DNA of 64,000 bases from Bisporella sp. PMI_857 (GCA_021307315.1 JAJSPD010000024.1:310001-374000), one strand, 5' to 3'. Shown: positions 1-12,850, counted from the stretch's first letter. The notes: generated from the letters alone by a model not told the origin. Numbers and translations: made by a program.

Positions 1-3000
1 AACGCCACAGACTGCTGTGAACCCTCCTCGATCAGGATCTTCGACAGCAAACACATCACCCACAGAGGCATCTAGCGGCAACTCTCTACGATCGCCATTC
101 GGAATTTCAGGAGCATTCAATTCTGCTAACAAAATGGCTGGAAATACACGATCGGGGGCTGGCTCTCCATCGCATGAACCGTTAGGCAGTGCCAGCAGAA
201 TATACTCCAAGAGGTATGTACAAAGCGTCCTCGCTTTGTTGCACTAAGCTAATAATGATAAATCAAGAGCCCGTGAAATACAAGCACAAGAAGGTCTGCC
301 AGTTGGTGTCTGGGGCCCCCCTACCAGCGGCGGCTCGACTCCTCTCCGTGAAAACATTCCAGAATCGCCGACCGATGGTTTTCCTGAATTTTCGCAGTTG
401 CCTCCTCCCGAGAGCCTGCCACAAACACGCCGTGCAAGAGCTGGCACCGTACCATCTCGGTTTTCGCCAGGTGGCAATGCCCTAGGCGGACTTGGTCTTA
501 GTCCACTGCCGGCACTTGTTTCCAAAACCTCGCGGCCAACACCATCTCCTAGTCCATTCAAGAGTCCCTCCCCGAATCTTAGCCAGATTGGAGATCTATC
601 ACGACTCCGGGCGGGCTCCATGCCACAGAGAAGCCAGTTTTCACAACCAAGTGGACCATTTGGCCCATCAGTTTTCTCGACAAACTGGGCTTCGGGACGG
701 GAACGGACATCAACTCTTGCGAGCATTGCCAGCCAGCCATCAAATGGGCCAAGCTCGCCAGCTCAATCTTCTTTCTCTAAAGAGAATGGGGAAAACGATA
801 TGCAGATGCGAACCTTGGACTACCTTGGACTTGCTGATACGCCACAGCCACCAAGGGCGCAATTAGTTTCTAATCCGTTCTTAGCCAACATCGCGGATCT
901 GCAAAAGCAGGCAAATCGATTCCGATCATACTCGGTAAATGCCAAGGAGAAATATGCGCAAGAGGAGGACGATGAAGAGTATGGGACAGCTAGTGGCCAG
1001 ATGACCCCATATGAAGCACAACAAGCCCAGCTACAACTTCAGTTGGCTGCGACTAATGCTGCAATTCAGCAGCACAATCTTGCAGTGCAAGCTTTTGCGA
1101 ATCAAGCATCATCGAATCGACCCAGAGCAAGGACTACCGGTGTGCTAGAATCACCAACAACGCGATTGCTACGAAACTATTACCCTACCGCATCTCGTCT
1201 CGACAACAGCATAAATATATCGGACATGGGAATGACAGAATCGCCTGAATACGAGAATATTCCGGACGCATTGGCAGCGATGACTTTGGGCCGCTCGAAT
1301 AGCAGGAATGACAATCATTTGGGTCCAGATGACAATCTGGAAGGCCCTACAAGGGCACTTTGGCTTGGTAGTATTCCATCATCAACAACTGTCTCGACAC
1401 TCACGGAGATGTTCAAGTCTCATGGACCAATCATCTCAGCTCGAGTCTTAACCCACAAGAACTGTGGATTCGTCAACTTCGAGCGTCTAGACAGCGCTAT
1501 CTCAGCGAAGACTGTTATGAATGGGAAGGAAATATTCCCTGGAGCGGGGCCGGTTCGTATCAACTACGCAAAACCTCCCTCTCCATCAGTGTCACCGGGC
1601 CCGGATGGTCAGTTTCCTTCTCCAAGCCCTGATCCATTCTCAAAGGGGGCCGAAAACGGTACAAATGGCCTTACTGTCGGTGCTGCAACCCCAGGCATAA
1701 TCTCAAGACCTGGAAGCGCCTCACTGAAAGTGGCAACGCTCGCAGACATGAAATCTAAAATTCTAGACATCGTGGGAGAATTTGGTGCTTCAGAATCGGA
1801 CAAAGATAAGATCACACGTAGTCTTCAAAAGGCCATTGTATATGATCAATTCCAACCCGAGATCCCGCCGATTCAGGAACCTACCCATAATAGAATCCAT
1901 GATGCACCCAAGCTTCGAGACATCAGAAAACGCATCGACAATGGAACTTGGTCTCAGGATGAGATTGAAAGGATCGCTATGGATATGTTGCCTGAAATTG
2001 CAGAGCTCTCTTCAGACTACCTTGGTAACACAGTTGTCCAGAAGCTATTCGAGCATTGCTCAGACGAGATGAGGGACGCAATGTTGGCCGAGATCACTCC
2101 TCATATGGCTGAGATTGGTGTTCACAAGAATGGCACCTGGGCTGCGCAAAAGATCATTGACGTTTGCAAGTCTCCTCAGCAGCTGAATATGATTGTGTCG
2201 AACCTTCATCCTTATACAGTTCCACTTTTCTTGGATCAGTATGGAAACTACGTTCTGCAATGCTGCTTGAAATTTGGAGCAGGATTCAATGACTTCATCT
2301 TCGAAACAATGCTCAGCCAGATGTGGGAGATTGCCCAGGGTCGCTTCGGCGCCAGAGCTATGCGAGCTTGTTTGGAAAGCCACCATTCTACGAAAGAGCA
2401 GCAAAGAATGCTTGCCGCAGCCATCGCGCTTCACAGTGTACAATTGGCTACCAACACAAACGGGGCATTGCTTCTTACTTGGTTCCTCGATACATGTACT
2501 TTCCCTAATCGTCGTACTGTCCTTGCTCCTCAGCTCGTGCCACATTTGGTTCACCTCTGTACACACAAAGTAGCCTATCTCACTGTGCTTAAGGTCATTA
2601 ACCAAAAGCTTGAGGCCGATGCCCGGGATGTTATCCTTAAGGCTCTGTTTTTCTCGCCTAATGACGAGACTCTTGAGGCTATCCTCTCAGATCACGCCTG
2701 CGGAGCTACGCTCATCTTCAAGGTCCTGACAACTCCATTCTTCGATGAGAACATTCGCCCTCAAGTTGTGGAAAACATCCGGAATGTTCTTTTGAAACTA
2801 AAGGCTCAACCAGCACAAGGTTACAAGCGCCTTATGGATGAGGTGGGACTCTCCACCCGTACTGGAAGCACTGGACCGAGTCGTGAGCACGCCTCCGCTG
2901 AACGACCAAGACCTGGCTCTCAACATAGCCAAGCCAATGGCCAGCTACCACCACCTCAATATGGAAATCAATTCTCTTACCCAATGGCTCAGCCAGGGTT

Positions 3001-3478
3001 TGAGATGGGTTTAGGCATGCAACGAACCGAGAGCATGGATTCAAATCTAGCTACATTTGGGCAAAACCCTGCCTTTGGTTTAACGAATCCCATGTTTGCT
3101 CAGAACCCAATCGCACCTATCAATATGCAGCAATTGCAGTACCAGCAGCAGCTACTAGCTCGCGCTGCTGGTCCTTCCATCAATAACTTTTATCCCAACA
3201 TGCAGTCCGGGTTTGGAGGCTACAGCAACCCTAGCCCGGCGGCGGATCATTATAGAAACAATCCAGTTCAGCCACCTCAGCAGAACATCACCCCAGCGCC
3301 ACTGATCGGCCAAGGCTTTGCTCCTCCTGGATTTGGTATGGGTGCATATGGCTATGGTATGAACGGTATGGGAGCAGTTGGGCAACTGCCAGGTATGGGT
3401 GTTGGTGGCGGGTTTATGCAACAAGAGCAACCGGTCAATGGTTCGCGACGTGGACGGGTTAGTGACCTTAGAATATGA
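1..3478 (+). CDS. Pumilio-family RNA-binding protein with RRM (Puf2/Jsn1-like), 5' partial
   Basis: The frame is open from base 2, so the start lies left of the window. One intron (214-267, GTATGT donor, CTAAT branch, 54 nt) removes an in-frame stop and joins the two coding parts. The N-terminal part is a long Ser/Pro-rich disordered region. An RRM follows at about 1350-1580 (ALWLGSIPSS; NCGFVNFE as RNP1). Puf repeats span about 1900-2830, with helix motifs such as YLGNTVVQKLFE, GTWAAQKII, YGNYVLQCCL and FGARAMRACLE. The RRM plus a reduced set of Puf repeats fits the Puf2/Jsn1 class, cytoplasmic mRNA-binding regulators that act on 3' UTRs (family knowledge). The C-terminus is rich in Gln, Asn, Gly and Met, like low-complexity granule-forming tails (inference). 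The identity of the RNA targets cannot be read from the sequence. Confidence 0.93.
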
Positions 3479-4243
3479 TAATTGACCTACTAACCTGCTA
3501 TAGAGATAACCAATCTTTCAAATGAGGGGTGAAGGGTGATGAACATACGGCTAGTTGTAACTCTTGGATCTCGTTTGGGTGTTTGGGCAAAAAGGAGTTT
3601 TGTGGTTCACATTCTACGATTACGGAACCAGCAATCCTCTGTGAGGTAAACTGTGAGGGAGCCTCTTCACGTATCTTTGCTCGAAAATCCCATGTTCGTG
3701 TATACATCTTAGTTGCAGGACACGGGATGGCCATGCGTGAGTCTGGGACTTTACTTAAAGATCCCAGGCACGGAAGAAGCTTTGTTTGCGAGATATGTTT
3801 CAAACAGATATGATAAAAGAGATTTGGCACTGGAGGATGTGCCGCGCTTGGATGGTAACGGTCTATTGCAGTATCAAATGATAGATTTATTGATGTGCAT
3901 ATGTACTGCTGCTTGACTCATTCTGGAGATGTCCGCGTGAATGTGTAGTGATCGTTAGTACTGTAAAGCTTATTACTTGGGCAAGGAAAATGAAAATAGT
4001 CATACGTACTAAAATCTTCACACCAAGTCTCTGCTTTTTGAAGTCGCATTATCTGGTAGAAGCAATTAAATTTAAACAGAAGTATTCATGTTAACGTAGC
4101 GGGCTTATACCCCAGACTTTCGTTTAAACCGCTGGATAGATTGCCATATGGAGTATGTAAGGGCGAATTGCTACTCTACTATGTATAACCCGCAATATCT
4201 CACCACTTCCACGCCTTCCAACCCTTCATAGCTTCCTAAGCTA
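3479..4243. other. Intergenic, between convergent genes
   Basis: This holds the 3' flank of the Pumilio gene and the 3' flank of the NmrA-like gene. Short open frames exist but none has a family resemblance or splice structure. I see no RNA gene or repeat. Confidence 0.6.
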
Positions 4244-5189
4244 CTACAAGATTCTCTCCAACCACCCCTCAAACCCCAACACGCAACTCCTATCACCTAC
4301 CGACTGCCTCGCCGCCTCAGCCACTTTCTCAGTGCCAGGCCTATAATATCCGAATGTCTCATAATATAACAACATCTCGGTCGCCGTATCTATCGCATGG
4401 CTACTCATGCCCCATACCGTCATCTCCCGCCTATGTGGCACCTCCTCAACTTTGTGATACGCCACCTTCTTCCCGCTCTTCCTCGCAATAACCTCTGCAA
4501 TCTGCTCCAGGCTCAAGATCTCTACAGCCGCAGAAAGAGTCCTCCTCATAACCCTCGGGATCAGCGAGGATCTTGGTTATGAAGAAACCGCTGGAAGAGA
4601 CGGGGTCAAAGAGCGGGATGAGCGTTGATGGAGACGCCGGGGACCGAATAGCAAAGGTCCCATCACCCGCTGGCTGCGGATGCAGACCGCCGCCCGCAGC
4701 GAAATTCTGCATGAAGGCTGCGGGCTGGAAGAATGAGGATCCGATGGGCAGGGTGCGGATGTACTTCTCCACCTCCGCTTTGGCATCGAAATGATCTACG
4801 TTCCTGTATTTTCCGCCCGAGATCTCGGAGACGTTCGGGAGCGTGCTGAAGATGAGATATGGGGCACCCGCGGCAACGGAGGCATCTGCGATGGCGCGGC
4901 CCTGGGCGATTTCTCGGGAGCGGCCGGTGGCATCCCAGATGGAGGACGTGAGCAAGAAGACGGTGTTTGCGCCTTCTAAGGCTCGGGGTAGAGAGTCCGG
5001 GATATCTGCGTCGCCGAAGACAACTTTGACCCCTTGCTTTTGGAGGGATATTGCCGGGGCTGACTCTGGTGTGCGGGTTATGGCGCGGAGGGTGTATTGC
5101 TCGGATAGTTCTGGAGATGTGAGGATGTAATCGATGAGGGAGCCGCCTTGGTGGCCTGTTGCGCCGAACACTGCTAGGGCTTTGGTCAT
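4244..5189 (-). pseudogene. NmrA-like NAD(P)-binding protein, frameshifted
   Basis: The start codon at 5189-5187 opens a Rossmann fold with the motif GATGHQGG near residue 9, typical of NmrA-like/atypical short-chain dehydrogenase family proteins, which sense or use NAD(P). The family sequence runs through NVDHFDAKAEVEKYI and SSSGFFITKILADPEGYEE. The continuation, TLSAAVEILSLEQIAEVIA, is in a different frame from about 4540. There is no room for an intron at the junction, and one extra base in the GAGGAGGA run near 4533-4545 would explain it. The downstream frame ends at 4244. This is either a genuine recent disruption or a sequencing/assembly indel; without the shift the protein would be about 315 residues, normal for the family. 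No other stop lies in the two frames, which favours a recent or artefactual change. Confidence 0.8.
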
Positions 5190-6370
5190 GGTGGTGTTAG
5201 TGGATGGGTGGATTTGGTAGACGGGATATGATAAAAGAGTTTGGTGTCGGGGTAAGCAGAGAAGCATGCTGTTATAGAAGTACTCGAGCATTCAGATTGT
5301 ATTTCATAGCATTTGCTATTTTAGCTCAAGTTGCATGTAGTAATAATAACATTATGCACTTATTGCTACGGCGATTACGGATAGATGACCCTGGCTCCCG
5401 CCTTAACAAGCCAATTATCTTATAGAGAATTGAAAATGAGTGCAAGGGCTTATATAACTATAACCTGTAATAAGCTAGTGCAATTACATATATTAGTGCT
5501 GTAGATAATTTCCTTACTGATCTCTCGGTATATTACAAAGCTTTGTGAAAAGGAAGGCGTCTTGTACCTCGCTTAAGCTTAGCGGAATTTCCTTTTTAGG
5601 ATTACGAATAGGGGTCTATATCTTGGCTTTTAAAGTAAAACGATTCATTATCCTGGAATGCTTTCAAATATTTCTTGGTTCTATTACAACTTCTTCCTTC
5701 AGACAAGGACCCACGAAGTATATGATATAATATCGTCCGCGTGAGTAATAAATCTGGCTTCTAATGGTTTCCAAAACTAGTAAAAAAAAAAAAGGCTTAG
5801 TGTCCCCAAACTCCTTGTTCCGGTGTGAGTCCCAGATCCCCTAAGTAAACCGTAGTCCCTAAATTCATGTTCTATTTTCTTATGTCATACCTTACTAACG
5901 TCTATCTGTTGGGAGAGTATATATGATTTTCAAAACAACGATTGCCGGTGGGGGCAGAGGTTGAGGAATAGTCGTTTCGGATACTTGCTGGCTCGCTGCA
6001 AAGATATCATGCATCAAAATAAATACTTGAAATTTAAAATCCGGACAATGGCTGAGAAGAGAGATGGTTCTGATGCGGGTAATGAAAGTGTTGTGCAACA
6101 GATCGAGATATAGGAGAAGGAAAAGGTTGGCCCCAGGGCTGCATATCTTCCAGGTGGGAAGCCATGCCGAGAAACTATAAGACGGTCAAGCGAACTAGCT
6201 TCAGGAAATAGAAGATCAGGCAGGGACATCCCATAATTTGTACAATTTTGAATTGAGATATTTAGATATTGTGGTTAATGCGCTAAGATCCTTTGCCCTT
6301 TTGCATGCAGTATATTTTTCTTTTGGAATATGGCAGAACTATCATAACCTAACTTTTATTATCCCAAATG
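5190..6370. other. AT-rich gene-free stretch
   Basis: No open frame here resembles a protein and no splice-joined gene could be built. Base composition is visibly more AT-rich than the flanks (many TATAAT, TTATAG and TAAGC words), with an A-run of about a dozen near 5781-5793. It could be an old mutated transposon remnant, but I recognise no element sequence. Confidence 0.45.
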
Positions 6371-8421
6371 TTACAATACAGCATCGAACTCCATTCCGCC
6401 TGGAATCAACTCGCCATCCGTGATACACCCGTGACTAGCATCACTCACTTGCCTGGCATATTTTGCCAACGTGCCTTTCTTGTATTTCCACTCCTTTGGC
6501 ACGAACTCCTTTCTCCGCTTCACGAGCTCTTCTTCCTCAACCAACAAATCCAACACTCTGTTCTCCGCATCAATAACAATCTTGTCACCATTTCTCACCA
6601 ATCCGATCGGACCGCCTTCCTGCGCTTCAGGCACGATGTGACCAATCAAGAAGCCGTGGCTTCCTCCGGAGAATCGACCATCGGTAATCAAGGCAACATC
6701 TTGTCCTAGACCTGCACCCATAATAGCCGAGCTGGGCTTGAGCATTTCTGGCATTCCAGGTCCACCCTTGGGTCCTTCATATCTGATAACGACAACTGTC
6801 TTCTCGCCCTTCTTGATCTCTCCACGCTCGAGAGCCTCGATGAAGAGATCCTCTGCATCGTAGCACTTGGCTGTTCCCTCGAACCGTAAGCCCTCCTTCC
6901 CAGTGATCTTTCCTACAGATCCACCTGGTGCGAGGGACCCTCTAAGAATTTGGATATGGCCCGTCTTCTTGATAGGATTCGAGAAGGGTCGAATGATGGT
7001 CTGGTCAGACGGGAAATCCGGGACACCTTCGAGGTTCTTGGCGAGAGTTTGACCTGTTACAGTCATGCCACTTCCATCGATGATGCCTTCCTTCAGCAGA
7101 AATTTGAGGAGAGATGGAGTGCCGCCAATCTTGAAAAGATCAGCCATGACATATTTGCCAGATGGTTTGAGATCAGCAAGGAAGGGAATGCGGTCAGACA
7201 CTGCCTGGAAATCGTCGATGGTGAGCTTGATACCCACGGCGTCAGCCATGGCAATAAGATGGAGGACAGCATTTGTTGATCCTCCAGTGATGTTAACAAG
7301 AATCATGGCATTCTCAAAAGCTTGTCGGGTCATGATATCTCTAGGCCTGATATCCTCCTTTAAGAGGTTTTTGATAGCTCCACCAGCTGCAAGACACTCC
7401 AAGTGCTTGGCCTTAGATTCAGCAGGATTCGAGGATGATCCAGGCAGGGTCATTCCAATGACTTCAATTGCAGTTGCCATAGTATTCGCCGTGTACATAC
7501 CACCGCAAGCTCCACCACCAGGGCAAGCATGCCTGATAATGTCGAATCGCTCGTCTTCAGTAATCTCGCCTGTGATGAATTGACCATATGCTTGGAAAGC
7601 AGACACAATATCAATATCTGCATTGTCCTGAGTTTTAGCACATCCCGGCGCAATACTTCCACCATAAACCATAAGAGCAGGTCGATTTACACGACCAATT
7701 GCCATCATGACTCCCGGCATGTTCTTGTCACAACCTGGGATCGAGATATTTGCATCATACCACTGGCCACCCATAACAGTCTCAATGCTATCCGCGATCA
7801 AGTCTCTCGACTGGAGAGAGTACCGCATGCCTTTCGTGCCCATTGACATTCCGTCAGAAACTCCAACGGTGTTAAACTGATATCCAATAAGACCGGCTTG
7901 CTCTACGCCTTTCTTCACACGGTTGTTGAGGTCCAGTAAATGCATATTACATGGGTTTCCGGTGTACCATACTGAAGAGATTCCAACCTGCGCTTTATTC
8001 CGCCCTTCTTCTGTCATGCCTGTGGCATATAACATAGCTTGGGAAGCTCCTTGTGATTTTGGTTGTGTGATGGTCTGCGAGATCTTGTTGAGCTTTGGCT
8101 CGTCATCTGAGCGGTATGAGGGGGTAGAGGATAAAGAGCGACTGTGAGTTGTTAGCTACGTGCTAGTAACGAGTTTTGCAGGGTTGAAAGAATCGACGGT
8201 GAGCCACTTGAGCATCAACCTAAACAATGGATAGAGGACCCATGATCAAAATTTCTACAACATCGTTGCAGAAAATACTTGAAGGACCAAGGTGCAAGGT
8301 ACATCGGCTCCTACCATGACTAGCAGATAGCGAGATATGACTCTTGAAAGGTATCTTACATGTATTGAGCTGTTCTTTTTGAGGCCAAAGCACTCGTCCG
8401 CGTCCTCAATTGAGAGAGCAT
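6371..8421 (-). CDS. ILV3: Dihydroxyacid dehydratase, mitochondrial
   Basis: Converts 2,3-dihydroxy-isovalerate and -methylvalerate to the 2-keto acids of valine and isoleucine synthesis in the mitochondrial matrix. Exons on the minus strand: 8421-8360 and 8141-6371, giving 610 residues. The 218-nt intron has a GTAAGA donor and a CTAAC branch. Exon 1 encodes a presequence, [20 protein letters not shown], rich in Arg/Ser and without acids, as expected for mitochondrial import. Fe-S cysteines sit in GNPCNMHL (about C85), [10 protein letters not shown] (about C158) and [18 protein letters not shown] (C227/C233). The chain ends [16 protein letters not shown]. Splicing is phase-matched, so the start is well supported. 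A TGACTC word, the Gcn4/Cpc1 core, lies inside the intron at 8338-8343, which may matter for amino-acid control (inference). Confidence 0.96.
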
Positions 8422-9146
8422 GATCACGGTAGGGGCTCTGATTCCCCAAGATCAATCAATGCCCACTGGCGTTGTAGCTTGTACTATGGTATGATTAGAA
8501 AATGAAGGTAGCTCCCCCAGTTCTTCTTCAACTGTTCTCTGTATGAATCATACTGGATCAAAAAACATTTCGATATCGGAGGTGGACCCCGACATCAGCC
8601 TTGCTCAATTACCCCACCTGTGATTGGTCATTCTATTTCATGCTATTGCAGGGATCATCTCCACACTTTGCTCGAGGCTGAAATGTGTTGACTACGCTAT
8701 GCCCCCTGAAGTAATAAGGTCGAGCGTGTCTGCCAGCCTTGTACCACTCCCTTATCCGCAATATGCATGTCTGGGAGGAAGTTAGGGAAACATAGCCTCA
8801 CGCAGCAATATCCCCGTTCTATTCAATTCCTCTGGGCGAGGATCCGCAGCATGATTTCTCTAAGACGTCTCGTCCTCATGCGGGGCGCCTATCACAACAC
8901 ATGCTTCAGCATCCTCGGACTTTCGGCGTGCATGAAAGCATGTGGCAGAGTGCGTGGGGAATGCATCAGGTAACAATCAAAACACGACATAAATACATCT
9001 CAATCTGCCATCATTCATACTCTTTTTTTTGGTGAATCTTTGCGCCCATACTGAGTATCCTCCACCATCATCTAACACATTCGTTTCTTTTCTACTTGCA
9101 GAACCGCTTCTTGCTTTACCCCGCATCAAGACTTCATCAAGTCAAC
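8422..9146. promoter_or_regulatory. Divergent promoter region, ILV3 and small conserved gene
   Basis: The interval separates the ILV3 start (minus) from the next start (plus), so both upstream regions lie here. A CCAAT-type word (GATTGGTCA, about 8621-8630) is present. I find no convincing TATA box, RNA gene or further coding sequence. Confidence 0.5.
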
Positions 9147-9764
9147 ATGGCAGCACCAACAGAGAAGAATATCGGAGACCTGAACGGTCAATGGGTCCTC
9201 GTATGTCGTAACGCCATCAATAATCAGCTAGCCTAGCTAATGAAAACCTAGAACAAAACACTCTCTGACCCTACAGACCCTGTCCTCACACTCCAAGGTG
9301 TTGGCTGGCTCACTCGCAAAGCTATCGGCCTCGCGACAGTCACACTGCATGTCAAGCAATACGTTGAGGATGGAACCACCCACATTGATATCGATCAGAC
9401 CGCAACCGGTGGCATCAAAGGCACAACTGAATTGCGTGTGCTGAACTGGACACCCAGGGAGCACGAAGACCACATTTTTGGATCATTGAAGGGAAAGAGC
9501 AGGTGGCTAACACCCGAGCTGTTGGATACATTGGATGAACACCTGAAGGAAGGCTGGATCGGCACTGACGAAGAAAAAGGTGGCCCAAATGGAGAGAAGT
9601 TCCTGGAGAGCTTCGTGGAGAATGAAAAGGCTGGGTGGACTGCACAACAGGTCTGGGGATTCGCAATTGTAGAGGGGGAAAGACGATACACAAGACGAGT
9701 AGTTGTCACGAAAGGAGAGACAGTGTTGAAGATTAGAATGGTGTACAACTGGTACAGCGCATAA
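9147..9764 (+). CDS. Conserved fungal hypothetical protein, 188 aa
   Basis: Exons 9147-9200 and 9252-9764; the 51-nt intron has a GTATGT donor and a CTAAT branch. The protein begins MAAPTEKNIGDLNGQWVL, followed by NKTLSDPTDPVLTLQGVGW and TRKAIGLATVTLHVKQY. This pattern I recognise as a conserved, small, soluble fungal protein of unknown function. The N-terminal GxW in LNGQWVL and the run of alternating beta-type segments (THIDIDQTATGGIKGTTELR) are reminiscent of lipocalin/fatty-acid-binding folds; that is inference only. It has no signal peptide, membrane span or catalytic motif that I can name. The start is the first ATG and the exon 1/2 phase is exact. Confidence 0.85.
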
Positions 9765-10349
9765 ATGGGAATTTGGTTTGTAGACACGCGTTGGTGTTCA
9801 AGGATTGGATTCTGGTAGCGCTATATCATTCTTCACATCAAGTTTCCTACAATATTCCATTAACGATCATCTCAAGCACTAACGCGAATGCTCTTTTACC
9901 TAATTCTCTCCTAAATGGGCTTACCAGCCACCACTAGATGGCCAACTCTAAGGAGGATGGGGAGGAAGTGGTACCTCCCCACTGCGGCCGCGGTCCTCCA
10001 TTTTCGTGACATGAGATGCAGGTACCCTTGCCTTCCATCAATACAGTACTGGTAAGTGTGCTGCGAGAAACCTTACACTACATCCTAGTTGGTACTTATC
10101 CTGTCTGCTCCTTCTGCCTCTTTCGGGATCCCTGGACAATGCGGGTGCCCCGCCCGAGGCTAGCCGTCAGCCCACTTCCCACTACCACACCACCAGCCTA
10201 TTTCGTACAACATCTCCATGAGATAAAGTACGAGAAGTACTTCGTATAAAGTCGCACCAGCTGCGCAATACTCGAGCATAAGTTCTCAAAGTTTCTTACC
10301 ATCTACGCCCATCACGGATACACTGTCGTTAGGAAGCCGACGAAACAAA
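9765..10349. other. Intergenic, promoter of aminopeptidase gene
   Basis: The first part is the 3' flank of the small conserved gene. Pyrimidine-rich and GC-rich patches (GCGGCCGCGG near 9985) precede the next start. A 10-bp palindrome, GAAGTACTTC, lies at 10234-10243. Nothing coding is visible. Confidence 0.5.
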
Positions 10350-11959
10350 ATGGCTGATGTGGATTCCATCTTAGCAGGCAAGTATCCTGCTAAAGACCAT
10401 GCCAAACGTGTATGTGTGCTAGTTTGATATTGCTATTCTCTATCTACCTGCATTCTCCTTTGAATAGATGCTAACGGAAAGCAAAGGTAGTTGAATATAT
10501 CAAGAATAAGAAGCCAGATGCGACGGGTGTGCTATACCTAGAGGGACAAAAGACACGAATGATTGAGGATAATGATGGGGAAGCACCATTCCGTCAACGG
10601 CGTTATTTTTACTACTTAACAGGCTGTGAGCTTCCAGATGCGTACTACACATACGATATCGCGACGGGAAAGAGCACACTCTTCATACCTCCCGTAGACG
10701 CTGAATCAGTCATATGGTCTGGCCTTCCGCTTTCCGAAAACGAGGCTCTTTCGCTTTACGATATAGATCATGTCCAGACTACAGACCAGGTCGGTGCATA
10801 TCTCGCAAAGCCACAGGATGGGAAAGGGACCGTATGGGCCATAGCAGACCAGGTTTCAGACCACATAACCTTTCTACAGTTTGAAAATAAGGATCTTACG
10901 CTGTTAAAAGAGGCTATCGAGGAAAGCAGAGTAATCAAGGACGAATATGAGATTGCGTTGACCAAGAAAGCAAATGAGATAAGCACAATTGCACATACAG
11001 CGGTACTGAAAGCTGTCAAGCATGCAAAGAACGAACAAGAACTGTTAGCTTTGTTTTTACAGAAGTGTATTGCGAATGGGTCAAGAGAGCAGGCCTATGG
11101 TTCCATCGTCGCGGCAGGAACGGCGGCTGCAACTCTCCACTACGTTAAGAACAATCAACCATTAGAGGGCAAATTGAATCTTCTTCTAGACGCTGGTGGG
11201 GAGTATAACTGTTATGCTTCTGATATTGTGAGCGAAGTTAGGGAAATGGTGCTGAATAGGCTAATAACTAAAAAATAGACTCGAACATTCCCAATCTCTG
11301 GCAAGTTCAGCCCAGAGAGCAGAGCCATCTACGACATTGTCCTGAAAATGCAGCTTGACACAATCGAATTGCTGAAAGAAGGTGTACTCTGGGATGATGT
11401 TCACCTCACAGCCCATAAAATCGCGATTGACGGCTTGCTTGCCCTTGGCATCCTGAAGGGCGACAGGGAAGAGATTCTCAATTCCAGGACTAGCGTAGCA
11501 TTCCTACCACATGGTTTGGGTCATTATCTGGGTATGGATACTCATGATACAGGCGGCCATGCAAATTATAGCGACAAGGATACGATATTCAGATATCTGA
11601 GAGTCAGAGGCAATCTGCCAGCAGGCAGTATTATCACAGTTGAGCCCGGTGTTAGTTTTTTTTAAGCCATGCAGGTGGGAATATGATGCTAATGAGGTGT
11701 AGATCTATTTTTGTAAATTTATCATCGATCCGTACCTCAAAGATCCGAAACACAGCAAATACATTGATGTCGATGTGCTAAATAAGTTCTGGGAAGTAGG
11801 CGGAGTCCGAATCGAGGGTCCGTATTTCATATCATCTATTTGGACTTAATACTAACTGTTGACCTAGACAATATCTTGATCACAAAGGATGGATATGAAA
11901 ATTTGACTACAGCAGTCAAAGGTGTGGACGAGATGCTAGGGCTTATCAACGGATCATGA
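10350..11959 (+). CDS. pepP: Xaa-Pro aminopeptidase (M24B, aminopeptidase P)
   Basis: A metallo-aminopeptidase releasing an N-terminal residue that precedes proline. Exons: 10350-10409, 10487-11227, 11279-11650, 11703-11817 and 11868-11959, all phase-matched, giving 459 residues. An N-terminal aminopeptidase-P domain ([20 protein letters not shown] onward) is followed by the pita-bread catalytic domain. The five metal ligands can all be seen: D255 and D266 ([16 protein letters not shown]), H349 ([18 protein letters not shown]), E389 (ITVEPG) and E429 (GGVRIED). There is no signal peptide, so the enzyme is probably cytosolic. The length equals that of the usual fungal enzyme. Donor sites vary (GTATGT, GTGAGC, GTTAGT, GTCCGT), so the third and fourth introns are slightly less certain in position. 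Confidence 0.95.
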
Positions 11960-12850
11960 TGATAACGACAAGAAATCAAAGGCATCTCTCTAGGAACAAA
12001 GCAAAATGACAACTAAGTTCTCGTAACTCACATTGCAATTTGCGCTGATTCCAAGCAAAGGGTTTTGCTCTGACACAGCATCGCGAGCGAAGGTAGGCGA
12101 AAAAAGAAAGAAAAAAAACAAACCCCCAGATCCCTTCAGATAGGCCCAGATTCTAGCTACATCCCCCGAATCCCCTCAAGTTCCCGTTTTGTGCCTATGT
12201 CCTGTTACTGCGCCGGCCGAAGCGGGCGAGTGAAGAGTGATATGTGGTGCGGCAGGGAGGTGGTATAGGATAAATTTTAACTTCATGATCAGCCCTGATC
12301 CCATTGCTACGTCTGGCTTTCACGAGACTTCACAACAACCTTTCCTCTAGTCTAAAGGGGGGCTGCCATGGACCAGGGGAAATCTGCAGGCTCGTTCCTC
12401 GTCCCATACAAGGGTTGAGCGTGGATCCATTCCATGAGAGTATGGCCCGCTACTTGCCTTGGGAAGGACACGGGTGTATGCATGAAAGCAAACAGCTGCG
12501 CCCAAGGTCAAGCAAACGGCTGCACCAAACTCGAGAGGAATTTTGCTTATTTGGGTTCTTATAGAGGAAGACGAAAAACGGGGTGAGCGTGAGACATGAT
12601 TGGTTGGTGGATAGAGCTAAGCGACCTCCTATTTTTATGTGTGGGGGAAAGCTGAACCACCGATTATTCAATTTGCATAGATTATAAGTTAGAAAGCTCC
12701 AGATATATGTTCCCAAGAAGCTGCATCGCGTAGCATTACTATTAGCAAGGCAGATGGAGTATACTGTTTCCTAGAGTATCCATAAATACGGGGTTGGATC
12801 TATCAGATGTTCTTGTACAGTGGCAAATGCCATGAAATTGAATTCAACGT
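11960..12850. other. Intergenic between convergent genes
   Basis: This is the joint 3' flank of the aminopeptidase and the thiolase. It has an A-rich run near 12105-12120. Open frames of 60-90 codons exist on both strands but carry no recognisable domain. Confidence 0.55.

Noticed and set aside
244..726. Minus-strand open frame of 160 codons
   Set aside because: It lies antisense to the spliced Pumilio coding region and has no domain; a shadow frame.
2060..2605. Minus-strand open frame of 181 codons within the Pumilio gene
   Set aside because: Antisense to the Puf repeats, which are clearly coding on the plus strand.
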